The translations under genes were made by a program, and so were the position numbers. From Casimicrobium huifangae (GTDB taxonomy: Bacteria; Pseudomonadota; Gammaproteobacteria; Burkholderiales; Casimicrobiaceae), in the NCBI RefSeq assembly GCF_009746125.1, contig NZ_CP041352.1:1906436-1970435 (forward strand): DNA of 64,000 nt. The letters are read 5' to 3'. A model generated the notes under the pieces. The model ran no database searches. It saw nothing but the letters and a program-made list of their open reading frames with translations, and was not told where the DNA came from. Positions within the stretch are counted from its first letter, which is position 1; each line of letters opens with the position of its first letter. Below, in pieces: positions 44,548-53,398 of the stretch.

Positions 44548-45120
44548 CTACAGCGCGCCGACCGTGTAGAGAAAGTCAGTCAGGCGGATCAGCGGCAGCC
44601 CGATGATGGCGGTCGGGTCATCGCTGCGGACTGCAGAAAGCAGGGTGATACCAGCCGTTTCAACCTTCACGGCACCGGCGGCGTCGAAGGGTTTTTCCTG
44701 ATCGAGATAGGAAATCAGCGCCCGATCGGGCAGTTTTCGGTAGGAGATCGCGGTTGGAATCACGTCCAGCAAGGGCTGGTGATGCGGTGCGATCACGCAA
44801 ACCGCCGTGCAGCACACCAGCGTGCGCCCCTGGCAGCGGCGCAACTGGCTCAGGGCGGTGTCGAAATTTCCTGGCTTCGAAAGTGCTTCGCCGTCGAGAT
44901 CTAGCACCTGATCAGAGCCGATCACAACGGCATCGGGATGGCGTGCAGCTACTGCCGCTGCCTTCTCAAGCGCCAGACGCCGGCAGTTGGCCAGCGGCGA
45001 TTCGCCCGGTTGCTGCGCTTCATTCACCTCCGGTTTTTCGACCGTGAATGGCAAACCGAGCCGCTCCAGCAGTTCGCGCCGGTAACGGGAGGTGGAGGCA
45101 AGAATGAGTGGAAGGGGCAT
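44548..45120 (-). CDS. yceF: Maf-like nucleotide pyrophosphatase, YceF type
   Basis: A 190-residue Maf/Ham1-fold protein. LILASTSRYRRELLERLGLPF is the phosphate-binding N-terminus, PEVNEAQQPGESP and VIGSDQVLDLDG carry the catalytic Glu/Asp residues, and DPTAIIGLPLIRLTDFL ends the domain. The SRYRRELL and GSDQV forms match the YceF subgroup, which hydrolyses 7-methyl-GTP. As in many proteobacteria it sits beside yceD-rpmF-plsX, here divergently with an 82-bp intergenic promoter region. Confidence 0.9.
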   Translation of the reverse strand: MPLPLILASTSRYRRELLERLGLPFTVEKPEVNEAQQPGESPLANCRRLALEKAAAVAARHPDAVVIGSDQVLDLDGEALSKPGNFDTALSQLRRCQGRTLVCCTAVCVIAPHHQPLLDVIPTAISYRKLPDRALISYLDQEKPFDAAGAVKVETAGITLLSAVRSDDPTAIIGLPLIRLTDFLYTVGAL

Positions 45121-45136
45121 AAGGGCTGGTGCTCCC

Positions 45137-45162
45137 CCACGAAACTGGCTATAATCGTGGGC
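45137..45162 (+). promoter_or_regulatory. Promoter of yceD-rpmF-plsX-fabHD with flanking inverted repeat
   Basis: A consensus -10 TATAAT (45151-45156) is preceded by TGGC and followed by a GC-rich discriminator (CGTGGGC), as in growth-rate-controlled promoters; no good -35 is visible. CCCACGA (45137-45143) and TCGTGGG (45156-45162) form a perfect 7-bp inverted repeat around the -10 box, which could be an operator. Confidence 0.55.
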
Positions 45163-45202
45163 TTTCGTCTTTTCAGCTAAGTCTCTGACTTTATAAGCGT
45201 TT

Positions 45203-45697
45203 TTGGCTGCCGCTGACAAACATGGGTCGCGACTTGGTTCGGTAAGCGACGCCGACTGGAAGTTTCGCCAGAACGCGTCGCAATTCGCCCGGCAAGGATA
45301 TGACATTCACGGCGATCTCACAGCAGCGCTTTTGACGCGTGTCGCTGACGGGGAGGCCGGAGTGAAGTCCGTGTCCGGTGCGGTGCACAGTCTGGACCAT
45401 AGTGCGAGCGGGCGACCGGGGTTTGAGGTCTCGGTAGCCGGGCTGCTGGGGTTGACCTGCCAGTCCTGCGGTGCGGCGTTTGACCTGGCGGTGGATTCAG
45501 CGTCGATCATTCACGTGGCGCGCGATACCGCGGAGCTGGCAAGCTGGGAAGATGAAACGTTCGAGAGTATTGAGGCGACTGAAAAAACCTCGGCGCTCGA
45601 ACTGGTAGAAGACGAATTGCTGCTCTCGATACCGTATGTGCCGAGATGCCCGAGGTGCGCTGCCGACGATACGCCGCGTACCCATGAATTCAGTTAG
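45203..45697 (+). CDS. yceD: YceD/DUF177 large-subunit rRNA accumulation protein
   Basis: A 164-residue protein. [19 protein letters not shown] and [12 protein letters not shown] supply the Cys pairs of the DUF177 zinc-ribbon-like core, and the acidic [17 protein letters not shown] segment is conserved. YceD is needed for normal 23S rRNA levels and is almost always encoded directly before rpmF, as here (32-base gap). No ATG or GTG lies near the expected N-terminus; the only start codon after the upstream in-frame stop is TTG at 45203, so an inefficient start is likely. Confidence 0.85.
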   Translation: MAAADKHGSRLGSVSDADWKFRQNASQFARQGYDIHGDLTAALLTRVADGEAGVKSVSGAVHSLDHSASGRPGFEVSVAGLLGLTCQSCGAAFDLAVDSASIIHVARDTAELASWEDETFESIEATEKTSALELVEDELLLSIPYVPRCPRCAADDTPRTHEFS

Positions 45698-45729
45698 TAC
45701 AGTTACAGAAAACAAATCAGGAGCCCATC

Positions 45730-45912
45730 ATGGCCGTTCAACAAAACAAGAAATCCCCTTCCAAGCGCGGCATGCATCGCGCGCATGACTTCCTCGCGAC
45801 GCCGCATCTGGCCGTTGAGCCGGTGACGGGCGAGGTGCATCGTCGTCACCACATCAGCCCGAACGGTTTCTACCGTGGCCAGAAGGTTGTTCAGACCAAA
45901 GCTGACGAATAA
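45730..45912 (+). CDS. rpmF: 50S ribosomal protein L32
   Basis: A 60-residue basic protein beginning [20 protein letters not shown], the L32 signature (KxSPSRRGMRRSHD type), and ending [12 protein letters not shown]. The zinc-binding Cys of some L32 proteins are absent, as is normal in proteobacteria. A good Shine-Dalgarno (CAGGAG) precedes the ATG. It lies between yceD and plsX in the conserved order. Confidence 0.97.
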   Translation: MAVQQNKKSPSKRGMHRAHDFLATPHLAVEPVTGEVHRRHHISPNGFYRGQKVVQTKADE

Positions 45913-45929
45913 ATCGTTCCCCGACGTTG

Positions 45930-47003
45930 ATGGCCACGATTGCGCAGCCATTGCGCATTGCAATTGACGTCGACGGCGGCGATCATGGCGCGGCAGTCAC
46001 GCTGCCCGCCGCCGCCCAGTTTCTGGCCCGGCGACCCGACGCGCATCTGGTGCTGGTCGGGACCGAGGCTTCGCTGGCAAGCGCCGCCAAAATCATCCCT
46101 GCCGGCGTTGCCGGGCGGGTGAGTCATGTCATCGCGACGGAAGTCGTTGGCATGGACGAATCGCCGGCGCTCTCACTCAAGAACAAGAAGAATTCCAGCC
46201 TCCGTCTCGCGCTGAATGCGGTGAAGGACGGGCAGGCTGCTGCCTGCGTCAGTGCCGGCAACACTGGTGCGCTGATGGCGACCGCCCGTTTCGTGCTCAA
46301 AACCCTGCCTGGTATTGATCGCCCGGCCATCGCGTCGCTGCTGCCTACCCACAAGGGGCATGGCAAGGAGGGCGACGGCGGCGTGCTGATGCTCGACCTC
46401 GGCGCCAATGTCGATTGCACGCCGGAGCATCTGCGCCAGTTCGCAATCATGGGCGCCGCCCTGTCGTCGGCGCTGACCGACAAGCCGCGCCCCACAGTGG
46501 CGCTGCTCAATATCGGCGAAGAAGAGATCAAGGGCAACGACATCGTCAAGGAAGCCGCCGAGCTGATCCGCGCCACTGATCTCAATTTCATCGGTAACGT
46601 CGAAGGCACCGATGTGTTCCGTGGCACGGCTGATGTGGTTGTTTGTGATGGCTTCGTCGGTAACGTTGCGCTAAAGGCGTCGGAAGGCATCGTCAAGCTG
46701 ATGGCGCAGATGCTGCGGGAAGAGTTTGCACGCACGCCGCTGACCAAGGCGGTCGCTGCGCTGGCGTATCCGATCCTCAAACGCTTCAAGGCGCGCATTG
46801 ACCCGTCGCAGCACAACGGTGCAACACTGCTAGGGTTGCGTGGCATCGTGATCAAAAGCCACGGTGGCACTGATGCGTTTGGCTTCAGCAACGCCATCGA
46901 GCGTGCCTACAACGAAATTCGCCATGACCTGATCGCCGAGCTCACCGAGCGGGTGGCGGCGATGAACACCACCGCGCCCGCCGCCGCGGTTAGCGCCAGT
47001 TAG
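45930..47003 (+). CDS. plsX: Phosphate acyltransferase PlsX
   Basis: A 357-residue cytoplasmic enzyme that converts acyl-ACP to acyl-phosphate for phospholipid synthesis. The N-terminal IAIDVDGGDHG, the CVSAGNTGALMA loop, GVLMLDLGANVDC, LLNIGEEEIKGND and VVCDGFVGNVALKASEG are all diagnostic. One usual residue differs: the common DxMGGD motif reads DVDGGD. ATG at 45930 is used; the TTG one codon upstream is in frame. It starts 17 bases after rpmF. Confidence 0.95.
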   Translation: MATIAQPLRIAIDVDGGDHGAAVTLPAAAQFLARRPDAHLVLVGTEASLASAAKIIPAGVAGRVSHVIATEVVGMDESPALSLKNKKNSSLRLALNAVKDGQAAACVSAGNTGALMATARFVLKTLPGIDRPAIASLLPTHKGHGKEGDGGVLMLDLGANVDCTPEHLRQFAIMGAALSSALTDKPRPTVALLNIGEEEIKGNDIVKEAAELIRATDLNFIGNVEGTDVFRGTADVVVCDGFVGNVALKASEGIVKLMAQMLREEFARTPLTKAVAALAYPILKRFKARIDPSQHNGATLLGLRGIVIKSHGGTDAFGFSNAIERAYNEIRHDLIAELTERVAAMNTTAPAAAVSAS

Positions 47004-47091
47004 CGCGCGATGAATCCCTGTTGCTGTGCGTTTCCGCATCGGCAACATTGCTGATTAAATTTGTTGCAACGCATCTTGCCGCCGGTGAGAT

Positions 47092-48081
47092 GTGACCAGC
47101 CAACGACCATCGAGCCAGGCCCACGTGTTCAGCAAAATTGTCGCCACCGGCAGCTACCTGCCGGAAAAAATCCTCACCAACGACGATCTCGCGAAGTTCG
47201 TCGACACCTCGGACGAGTGGATCCGCACCCGCTCCGGCATCCAGTCGCGGCGCATCGCTGCTGACAACGAGGAGACCAGCGATCTCGCAGTCAATGCCGG
47301 ACGCCGTGCGCTCGACGCAGCCGGACTGACCGCAGCGGACATCGACCTGATCGTGGTCGCCACCACCACGCCCGACATGATCTTCCCGAGCACCGCCTGC
47401 ATCGTGCAGGACAAGCTCGGTGCCAGCAATGCCGCCGCCTTCGACATTCAGGCGGTGTGCTCCGGCTTCGTCTATGCGCTCTCGATCGTCGACAAGATGG
47501 TAGCCAGCGGACAACACAAGAATGCGCTGGTCATTGGTGCCGAGATCTATTCGCGCATCCTCAACTGGAAGGACCGTGCCACCTGCGTGCTGTTCGGTGA
47601 TGGTGCCGGCGCCGTGGTGCTGACGGCATCGCAAACGCCGGGCATTCTGGCGACGAGGTTGCATGCCGATGGTTCGCGCCGCGCGATCCTCAACGTGCCC
47701 GGTCACGTTCGTGGCGGCCAGGTCTGGGGCGACCCGTACGTGCACATGGACGGCCCGGCCGTGTTCAAGATGGCGGTGCAGGTGATGGCCGACGTCTGCA
47801 ACGAGACGCTGGCGATGGCGAACATGACGGCTGCCGACATCGACTGGCTGGTGCCGCACCAAGCCAACGTGCGCATCATCGACGCCACCGGTAAGCGACT
47901 CGGCATCGCGCAGGAGAAGACCATCGTCACTGTGCAGGGGCAGGGCAACACCTCGGCGGCCTCGATTCCGCTGGCGCTCGATACTGCCGTTCGCGATGGT
48001 CGCATCAAGCCCGGACAGGTCGTGCAGACGGTTGGCGTGGGTGGCGGATTTACCTGGGGCAGCGCGCTGATCCGCTGGTAG
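47092..48081 (+). CDS. fabH: 3-oxoacyl-ACP synthase III (FabH)
   Basis: A 329-residue condensing enzyme that starts fatty-acid synthesis from acyl-CoA and malonyl-ACP. The catalytic triad is C123 (AVCSGF), H256 (VPHQANVRI) and N286 (GQGNTSAAS). [11 protein letters not shown] and the terminal [15 protein letters not shown] are typical. GTG at 47092 is the start, since the overlapping ATG at 47090 runs directly into TGA in its own frame. It follows plsX by 88 bases. Confidence 0.96.
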   Translation: MTSQRPSSQAHVFSKIVATGSYLPEKILTNDDLAKFVDTSDEWIRTRSGIQSRRIAADNEETSDLAVNAGRRALDAAGLTAADIDLIVVATTTPDMIFPSTACIVQDKLGASNAAAFDIQAVCSGFVYALSIVDKMVASGQHKNALVIGAEIYSRILNWKDRATCVLFGDGAGAVVLTASQTPGILATRLHADGSRRAILNVPGHVRGGQVWGDPYVHMDGPAVFKMAVQVMADVCNETLAMANMTAADIDWLVPHQANVRIIDATGKRLGIAQEKTIVTVQGQGNTSAASIPLALDTAVRDGRIKPGQVVQTVGVGGGFTWGSALIRW

Positions 48082-48160
48082 TTGGCGCGAACGGGTGCCG
48101 GACGTGGCCTCGATGCAACCAATCGAAATCGAGGCATTTTCTGAAATACGACTTTTAGCG

Positions 48161-48254
48161 GAAAAGCTCATTTATATTGGGCAAAAGCCGCAATATTGAC
48201 AAAAGTCGACTTTATTGCAAATCACTTAGTTAGCCCATATGCAATGGGCGTTGC
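48161..48254 (+). repeat. Paired-hairpin intergenic element, copy C
   Basis: Left palindrome GCTCATTTATATTGGGC (48166-48182), right palindrome GCCCATATGCAATGGGC (48233-48249), start-to-start distance 67 bases, with GTCGACTTT (48205-48213) between. The right palindrome ends 19 bases before the fabD ATG and directly before its Shine-Dalgarno, so it could influence fabD translation. The gap also carries CACTTAGTTAG, similar to part of the 30448 and 50392 motifs. Confidence 0.75.
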
Positions 48255-48268
48255 AGGGGAAAGCCACT

Positions 48269-49201
48269 ATGAAATTAGCCTTCGTTTTTCCGGGCCAAGG
48301 ATCGCAGTCGGTTGGCATGATGACGGGCTACGCCGGGCTGGCGCAGATTGTCGAAACGCTGGCGGCGGCCGATGCGGCGCTGGGCGCGCCAATCACTGCG
48401 CTGATTGCCAGCGGGCCGGCGGAAGATCTCAATGTCACCACCAGTACGCAGCCAGCCATGCTGGCGGGCGACGTGGCGGTGTGGAACGCCTGGCTCGCGG
48501 CGGGCGGGCCGAAGCCGGTGATGGTGGCCGGACACAGTTTGGGAGAGTATGCCGCGCTGGTGGCGTCCGGTTCGCTCGATTTTGCGTCCGCGATGAAACT
48601 GGTCAAGGCACGCTCGCAGGCGATGCAGGATGCAGTGCCGGCTGGCGTCGGCGGCATGGCGGCGGTGCTCGGCATCGAGCCCGGCCCACTCGCTGAGGTG
48701 TGTGACAAGGCGGCGCAGGGCGAGGTGGTCGCCTGCTGCAATCTCAACGCGCCGGGCCAGATCGTCATCGGCGGTCACAAGACTGCGGTTGAACGCGCGA
48801 TCGTGCTGGCGAAGGAAGCGGGTGCCAAGCGGGCCATGCTGCTGCCGATGAGCGTACCCAGCCACTGTGAACTGATGCGTCCGGCAGCTGCGGCGCTCGC
48901 CAGCGCGTTGAATGCCGCCGTCTTTGCCCCGCCGCAGATCGCAGTGATCCACAACGCTACGGTCGATGTGGCGGGCGACGCGGCCGCGATCCGCGCCGTG
49001 CTGGCAGACCAGCTCTTCAAGCCAGTACGCTGGATCGAGACGGTCGAAAAGATGGCAGCCCAGGGTGTCACCCACATCATCGAATGCGGCCCCGGCAAAG
49101 TGCTCGCCGGCATGGTCAAGCGCATCGCGCCGGACGTGAAGTGCCTGACGCTGGCGGACAAGGCCAGCTTCGAGGCGGCTCTGGCGGAGTTGATCGCCTG
49201 A
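48269..49201 (+). CDS. fabD: Malonyl-CoA:ACP transacylase (FabD)
   Basis: A 310-residue enzyme that loads malonate onto ACP. FVFPGQGSQSVGMM opens the fold, the nucleophile is Ser90 in GHSLGEYAAL and the partner is His199 (VPSHCELM); NLNAPGQIVIGG and the terminal ECGPGKVLAGM are conserved. The ATG at 48269 follows GGGGAAAG. In this window it is the last gene of the first fatty-acid block: a strong terminator lies 45 bases after it, and fabG is 10.7 kb further on. Confidence 0.96.
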   Translation: MKLAFVFPGQGSQSVGMMTGYAGLAQIVETLAAADAALGAPITALIASGPAEDLNVTTSTQPAMLAGDVAVWNAWLAAGGPKPVMVAGHSLGEYAALVASGSLDFASAMKLVKARSQAMQDAVPAGVGGMAAVLGIEPGPLAEVCDKAAQGEVVACCNLNAPGQIVIGGHKTAVERAIVLAKEAGAKRAMLLPMSVPSHCELMRPAAAALASALNAAVFAPPQIAVIHNATVDVAGDAAAIRAVLADQLFKPVRWIETVEKMAAQGVTHIIECGPGKVLAGMVKRIAPDVKCLTLADKASFEAALAELIA

Positions 49202-49246
49202 TCGCCGCAAGCTGGACAAGGCCCGGCTCGGCGCTTCGCGCAATAA

Positions 49247-49270
49247 AAAAGTGCCCCGCAGGGCACTTTT
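49247..49270. terminator. Bidirectional terminator between fabD and the convergent anchored-protein gene
   Basis: AAAAGTGCCC-CGCA-GGGCACTTTT is a perfect 10-bp stem with T runs on both strands (A tract on the left, T tract on the right). It ends transcription of fabD and, on the minus strand, of the gene at 49313-50287. Confidence 0.88.
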
Positions 49271-49312
49271 CAAGGTGGCGCTACCGGGGTGGTAGCTGCT
49301 GTCGCTAGCCAG

Positions 49313-50287
49313 CTAGGCGCGTACGCGGCGGCGCGTTGCGAAACCAGCCAGTGCAGCGAGCAGCGCAGCCAGCGCAATCCACGTTGCGCTGTTGCCGGCC
49401 GGTACCTGCGCCGGCGGTTCAACACCAATGTTGCGGATGGCCGAGACTTCGCTTGGGCTCAGGCCGGCCAGCAAAGGCGACGTCGACGTCAGATTGTCAA
49501 AGCTGGACGCCGCCGCGTTGGCCGCAGCGATCGAGTCATCAATGCGCTGAAAGTTGGCGATCGCAATCGTGCCGCCCGCTGGCACAGTGACGTTGTAGGT
49601 GGCGAGCACGCCAGGGGTAGCGGCGCAGCTGAACACGGTGGTGCTCACGGTGGAAGGCGTGACAGCCGGCGTACCAGAGAACAGAACAGTCGTGTTGACC
49701 GGGTCGCTCGGCGAGGTGGTGCTGTCGGCGCTGATCACCCACTTGTCGTTGGTGCCAACTGTCGTATCGCCGCTGGATGTGCTGAGAAACTGCGTGTTGC
49801 TGTCTGAACCCATGTTGGTCACATAGGTCACCGGTACCGAAATGGCGGCACCAGTCGCGTTGCTGAGCGACAGGTAAGAGCGGGCCACCGGGTCGGTCGC
49901 CAGTGCGGTGTAGCGCAGCGATACGGTCAAGCCGGAGATCGTTTGGCTGGCGAACGTGACGGTGTTGCCGGACTGGGTGAGCGCTCCGCCGACGGGGGCG
50001 TTGTTGACCCAATACATCATGCCATAGTCAAAGGCATCACTCTTGCTCGGTGTTTGGGCGTCGCTCATCGAAGCCTGTGCGCCCGCGTTGCAGGCACCGC
50101 CGGACGGCAACCCGTTATCGGTGCCGCCGTTGTCTATTACGTTCCAAGTGGTGCTGGATCCACCGGTCAGATTCACGCTGGCGGCAGGGGTGATCTCCCC
50201 GGGCTTGCCAGCTGAATGACCAATCATCGGAGCAGCCAGCAACGAGGCGCCAATCAAGACGCTTGCAATGCGAGAAAATTTGAACAT
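49313..50287 (-). CDS. Exported protein with C-terminal sorting/anchor tripartite signal
   Basis: A 324-residue protein: signal peptide (residues 1-26, SVLIGASLLAAPMIGHSA), a Ser/Thr-rich beta-type body of unknown fold, then a C-terminal VPAGNSATWIALAALLAALA followed by GFATRRRVRA. Motif, hydrophobic helix and Arg cluster form the layout used by PEP-CTERM/IPTL-CTERM-type sorting signals, though the exact motif differs (VPAGN). Probably surface-displayed after membrane processing; no exosortase gene is in the window. Upstream, a CTTAGTTCAATAAG motif lies 105 bases before the ATG. Confidence 0.75.
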   Translation of the reverse strand: MFKFSRIASVLIGASLLAAPMIGHSAGKPGEITPAASVNLTGGSSTTWNVIDNGGTDNGLPSGGACNAGAQASMSDAQTPSKSDAFDYGMMYWVNNAPVGGALTQSGNTVTFASQTISGLTVSLRYTALATDPVARSYLSLSNATGAAISVPVTYVTNMGSDSNTQFLSTSSGDTTVGTNDKWVISADSTTSPSDPVNTTVLFSGTPAVTPSTVSTTVFSCAATPGVLATYNVTVPAGGTIAIANFQRIDDSIAAANAAASSFDNLTSTSPLLAGLSPSEVSAIRNIGVEPPAQVPAGNSATWIALAALLAALAGFATRRRVRA

Positions 50288-50391
50288 CGGGTGTGTCCCT
50301 CAGGCTATGTTGTAGAAATCTGTCGTCGCGACCACCGCCCAAACAGCGGGCCGCGAGCTTCAATCAAGTGCGGGACAATTTCCCGATTGCA

Positions 50392-50405
50392 CTTAGTTCA
50401 ATAAG
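50392..50405. promoter_or_regulatory. CTTAGTTCAATAAG, near-copy of the pht-region operator candidate
   Basis: Differs at one position from the perfect palindrome at 30448-30461. It lies in the 246-bp gap upstream of the anchored-protein gene (start 50287). It may be a second site for the same regulator or a chance match in an AT-rich promoter. Confidence 0.35.
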
Positions 50406-50533
50406 AATTCTCTCAGGTAAACCCTCGCTTGCCCCCGCTGTTCACACCCGCCAGCGCCACGCGGCTGCCTTCCTGTTGCGTCGGTGCGACAGCGGATGTC
50501 CCACGCCCGGGTGATTCGATCAGGCGCCGCAGA

Positions 50534-51433
50534 TCAGACGCCAGTCTGGCCGCGACTGGTGTCTGGTGACAGCACCCTCAGCGCCGGCGGCGCGTTGAGA
50601 TGATCGTAAAGTCGGGCAAGGTTGTCCGACGGCGAAAACCAGCCTGGATTACCAAAGTTGAAGTGCAGCCGCTCGACATGAACAGGGAATGATTGCTCGC
50701 GCGACCACGCGATCACGGTGGCGGGCGCGATGGGCGGCGCGATTGCGTCACTGCCACGTGCCATGCGCAGCATGTTGAGCTGGACAAAACGTGCTGCACG
50801 GCTGGCATCGGTGAATAGAAATGCTGACGGATAACCATCGTTGTCCCGCTGGATGAACGGCTTTCGCTGTGCGGACCTCGCGGTGACGACGAACCACTCA
50901 TCCAGCGCAAACGTTGCCCGCCACAGCGCGTCGACTATTACCCGCTCGCCTGGCTGCTGTCGTGGGTAAGCATCGGCCGCAAGCGAGTCGAAGTCGATGC
51001 GCTCTGCTGCAGTCGTCACATGTCGGTCACGCGGCGCGTCGGCAAATGGTTGCAGTCGGGTCAACAGCTCCGGCACAAAGGCAAGCGGACGGTCTGGTCC
51101 CATGCAGTTGAAGACGATACCGTCATAGTGGCGTTGTCGCAGTCGCGTAAACAGTTCTCGCCCGTCACAGCGTTTGACCTTGGCGCCTGCCGGTGCGAGC
51201 CCGGGTTCGGCGAGACAGGCGTCACGCGCACTTTCGGAAGTGAACACGGCAGCAAGCCGCCGATCGCGGTCGTCCGGGGCCAGCAACGGTTCACCATCGT
51301 GCAGAAGCAACCAGTAGGCTGGGTACTCGGCAATACGGCGCAGCAGTGTCGCCTCGTCAAAGTCGGCCGGGCGCCAACGCAGTTGCGCCAGCGTCCGCTC
51401 AATGGTGACCTGTGGCAGTGCCTGGTTGATCAT
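50534..51433 (-). CDS. Hypothetical protein, SseB-like in part
   Basis: A 299-residue protein without signal peptide, not recognised as a named protein. The pattern WLLLHDGEPLLAPDDRDRRL followed by AAVFTSESARDACL, then a second FLFTDASRAARFVQ segment, resembles repeated SseB-type domains (level sensor of type III secretion regulators), but the match is loose. Last gene of a five-gene minus-strand run beginning at 53851; 18 bases separate it from the preceding gene. Confidence 0.6.
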   Translation of the reverse strand: MINQALPQVTIERTLAQLRWRPADFDEATLLRRIAEYPAYWLLLHDGEPLLAPDDRDRRLAAVFTSESARDACLAEPGLAPAGAKVKRCDGRELFTRLRQRHYDGIVFNCMGPDRPLAFVPELLTRLQPFADAPRDRHVTTAAERIDFDSLAADAYPRQQPGERVIVDALWRATFALDEWFVVTARSAQRKPFIQRDNDGYPSAFLFTDASRAARFVQLNMLRMARGSDAIAPPIAPATVIAWSREQSFPVHVERLHFNFGNPGWFSPSDNLARLYDHLNAPPALRVLSPDTSRGQTGV

Positions 51434-51451
51434 CGCGATGCCACTGCTGGT

Positions 51452-51946
51452 TCAGCGCACCCGCGCCAGTGCGTAGGCGCCGAAAGCGATCGTGGCAATG
51501 AGGATCCAGGCCAGCCCCAGTCGATAACTTCGATCATCGAAGTGCATGCTGAGTGTCGATTGCGCCGGGGTTGCGACAAACGCGTTGATCTGGCCAGCCC
51601 GAGCACGATGCGCCTCACGGTCGCCAGCCGCAGTCTCGATGATGCCGGGTTTGCCGGAAGGTCCGTCAGCGCGAACCTCAATGCGCAGATGCCAGGTTTC
51701 GTCCATGTTGCCGTCGGCGTCGCGCCGCATGCGACTGACAACACTGGCGCCGACGAGGGCGGCGACGTCCACCGCGTGCAGTTCGGTGTGGTTGCGGAAC
51801 GAGAGTTCGAGCAGGCAACGCGGCGGGGAGCCGCTGCGCCGGCAGTCGATGCTGACTGTCTCGGCGAGCCAGGCGGACAGTGGCAGCAACACGGCGGCGG
51901 CCAGGGCGGCAGCGAGGAGGGCCACGACGATGCGACGGAGGCTCAC
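51452..51946 (-). CDS. Hypothetical membrane protein with two flanking TM helices
   Basis: A 164-residue protein, not recognised. An N-terminal hydrophobic helix (IVVALLAAALAAAVLLPLSA), an exposed middle domain of about 105 residues with a Cys pair (IDCRRSGSPPRCLLELSF), and a C-terminal helix (LGLAWILIATIAFGAYALA). The GTG start overlaps the stop of the upstream gene (GTGA), so the two are translationally coupled. Confidence 0.65.
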   Translation of the reverse strand: MSLRRIVVALLAAALAAAVLLPLSAWLAETVSIDCRRSGSPPRCLLELSFRNHTELHAVDVAALVGASVVSRMRRDADGNMDETWHLRIEVRADGPSGKPGIIETAAGDREAHRARAGQINAFVATPAQSTLSMHFDDRSYRLGLAWILIATIAFGAYALARVR

Positions 51947-52866
51947 GGTGCGGTATTGGCCGCAGGCATCGCTGCACTGTTTTCGCAGGCGATGGCGCGG
52001 GCGGCGTCGCCCGGCGTCACGTTGTAGCGACCGCGCGAAATGCTCTTCGGCTCGCAGCGGACAAACAGGCTGCGTTGCCCGTTCAGATACGGCGACAGAT
52101 CACCGTTTTCGACGGTGGCCTCCATCGGGGACACCAGACCGACGGCGCGGGTAGCGTCAGTGCGCACGCGGCCGAGCGTCGCGCCCCGTCCATCGCGCAG
52201 CGTGTAGACGATGCGGTAGTCAGCCACACGGCCGTAGTACGGATGGCGTACGTGCAGACGAATCTGCGTGGCATCTGGCCAGCGCATCTGCGCGTCGGCG
52301 AGCTTGCCTGCGATCAATCGCGTGCTTGGTGCGTAGCCGTCAAACACGTCGGTCGTGCGCTCGACGTGATAGCCCTGACCGCTCGCGTAGGACAGCGGGC
52401 CGGGTAGCCAGCCCAGATCGAGCGTTACCACCAGACCGGGCTGGTTGGCGATGCGCTCCACTGCCGCCTCCGGTTGCGCAAAAACGGCGGCGATCCGCGT
52501 TTGCAGTGCACGCAGGCCGGCACCTTCACCTAGCGCGAGGCGGTAGTAGGTGATTGCGCCGCGCTCGGCGCGCTCACGCGTGGCGGCAGAGAGTGGCGGG
52601 GTCAGGTCGATGAAACGGAGGGCGCGATCCAGCGCAGGCTCAATCACCGCCCGATCCGTCACTACAAACGCGGCGCGGCCGTCGGGCGCCAGCGTCGGAT
52701 CGCGCAGGCGCTCCCGCAGCGCTGCCCGCAACGAGGCCAGATCGAAGACGGTGTCCGCCGTCGTCGCAGCGGCGACCGTTGCCGCCTGCACAAATCCGGC
52801 GATCGCGAGCATGCTGGTCGCGGCAAGCGCGGTCAGCCGCGACCGTACGCTACGACCGGGTGGCAT
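51943..52866 (-). CDS. Hypothetical exported protein
   Basis: A 307-residue protein, not recognised. A signal peptide (LTALAATSMLAIAGFVQA) precedes an alpha-helical N-terminal half and a beta-rich C-terminal half (IRLHVRHPYYGRVADYRIVY, LRDGRGATLGRV). Two Cys near the C-terminus could form a disulfide. It overlaps the next gene by four bases and lies 37 bases after the 20-residue-repeat protein, so these genes form one transcription unit. Periplasmic or secreted location is likely. Confidence 0.65.
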   Translation of the reverse strand: MPPGRSVRSRLTALAATSMLAIAGFVQAATVAAATTADTVFDLASLRAALRERLRDPTLAPDGRAAFVVTDRAVIEPALDRALRFIDLTPPLSAATRERAERGAITYYRLALGEGAGLRALQTRIAAVFAQPEAAVERIANQPGLVVTLDLGWLPGPLSYASGQGYHVERTTDVFDGYAPSTRLIAGKLADAQMRWPDATQIRLHVRHPYYGRVADYRIVYTLRDGRGATLGRVRTDATRAVGLVSPMEATVENGDLSPYLNGQRSLFVRCEPKSISRGRYNVTPGDAARAIACENSAAMPAANTAP

Positions 52867-52903
52867 GGCGCGGCTTCTTCAATTGCTCGACGACCTTGCC
52901 GCG

Positions 52904-53329
52904 CTAGCGTTTGGTGGTCCCCACCTTGTTGCCCTGCATGTCACGATGGGTCGTCGTGTTGCCGTTGACGGTGGACTTGCCCACCTGCTTGCCGGATGCG
53001 TCGTAGTGCTTGATGGTGCTGCCTGATTGCACCGACTTGCCGGTGCTCTTGCCGCTGGCGTTGACGTGTCGCGTGGTGTTGCCACTGGTCGTCGACTTGC
53101 CCAGCGAGCGGCCGGTAGTCGAGGTGTGGCGGGTGGTGTTGCCGCTGGTGGTGGACTTTGATACCTGCTTGCCGGAGCTGCTGTAGCTGCGGCTGGAACT
53201 GCTTGAGCTGCTCGACGAGCTGCGTGACGAGCTCTTGCTGGCGGCCTGCGCGACATCCGCCAGAGCGAGCGACAGGACGGAGGCGGCAACAGCGGCGAGA
53301 TGCAGTCCGGTGCGACGATGGAAAGTCAT
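52904..53329 (-). CDS. Secreted protein with four 20-residue repeats and a poly-Ser linker
   Basis: A 141-residue protein: signal peptide to about residue 30, a Ser/Arg run (KSSSRSSSSSSSSSSRSYSS), then four tandem 20-residue units with consensus GKST-SGNTT-H-DASGK-V, each with a Gly-Asn turn and a basic-His end, then GTTKR. The periodicity suggests a small repeat beta structure such as a beta-roll or flower-like solenoid. GGAG precedes the ATG at 53329. Function unknown; neighbours are also small exported proteins. Confidence 0.75.
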   Translation of the reverse strand: MTFHRRTGLHLAAVAASVLSLALADVAQAASKSSSRSSSSSSSSSSRSYSSSGKQVSKSTTSGNTTRHTSTTGRSLGKSTTSGNTTRHVNASGKSTGKSVQSGSTIKHYDASGKQVGKSTVNGNTTTHRDMQGNKVGTTKR

Positions 53330-53398
53330 GGCTAACTCCATGGGTTGAAAGGTGGGTGAGTGGCTTTCGTGCGCGCCGATTGCCGCAGTTCTGCAGTC

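Noticed and set aside
48161-48254. Integron attC site in the paired-hairpin elements (GTTAGCCC...GGGCGTT resembles attC cores)
   Set aside because: There are no gene cassettes or integrase, and the copies lie before housekeeping genes with fixed internal spacing unlike attC.
52904-53160. CRISPR-like repetition
   Set aside because: The regular 60-bp periodicity is coding: it is the 20-residue repeat of a secreted protein, without unique spacers.
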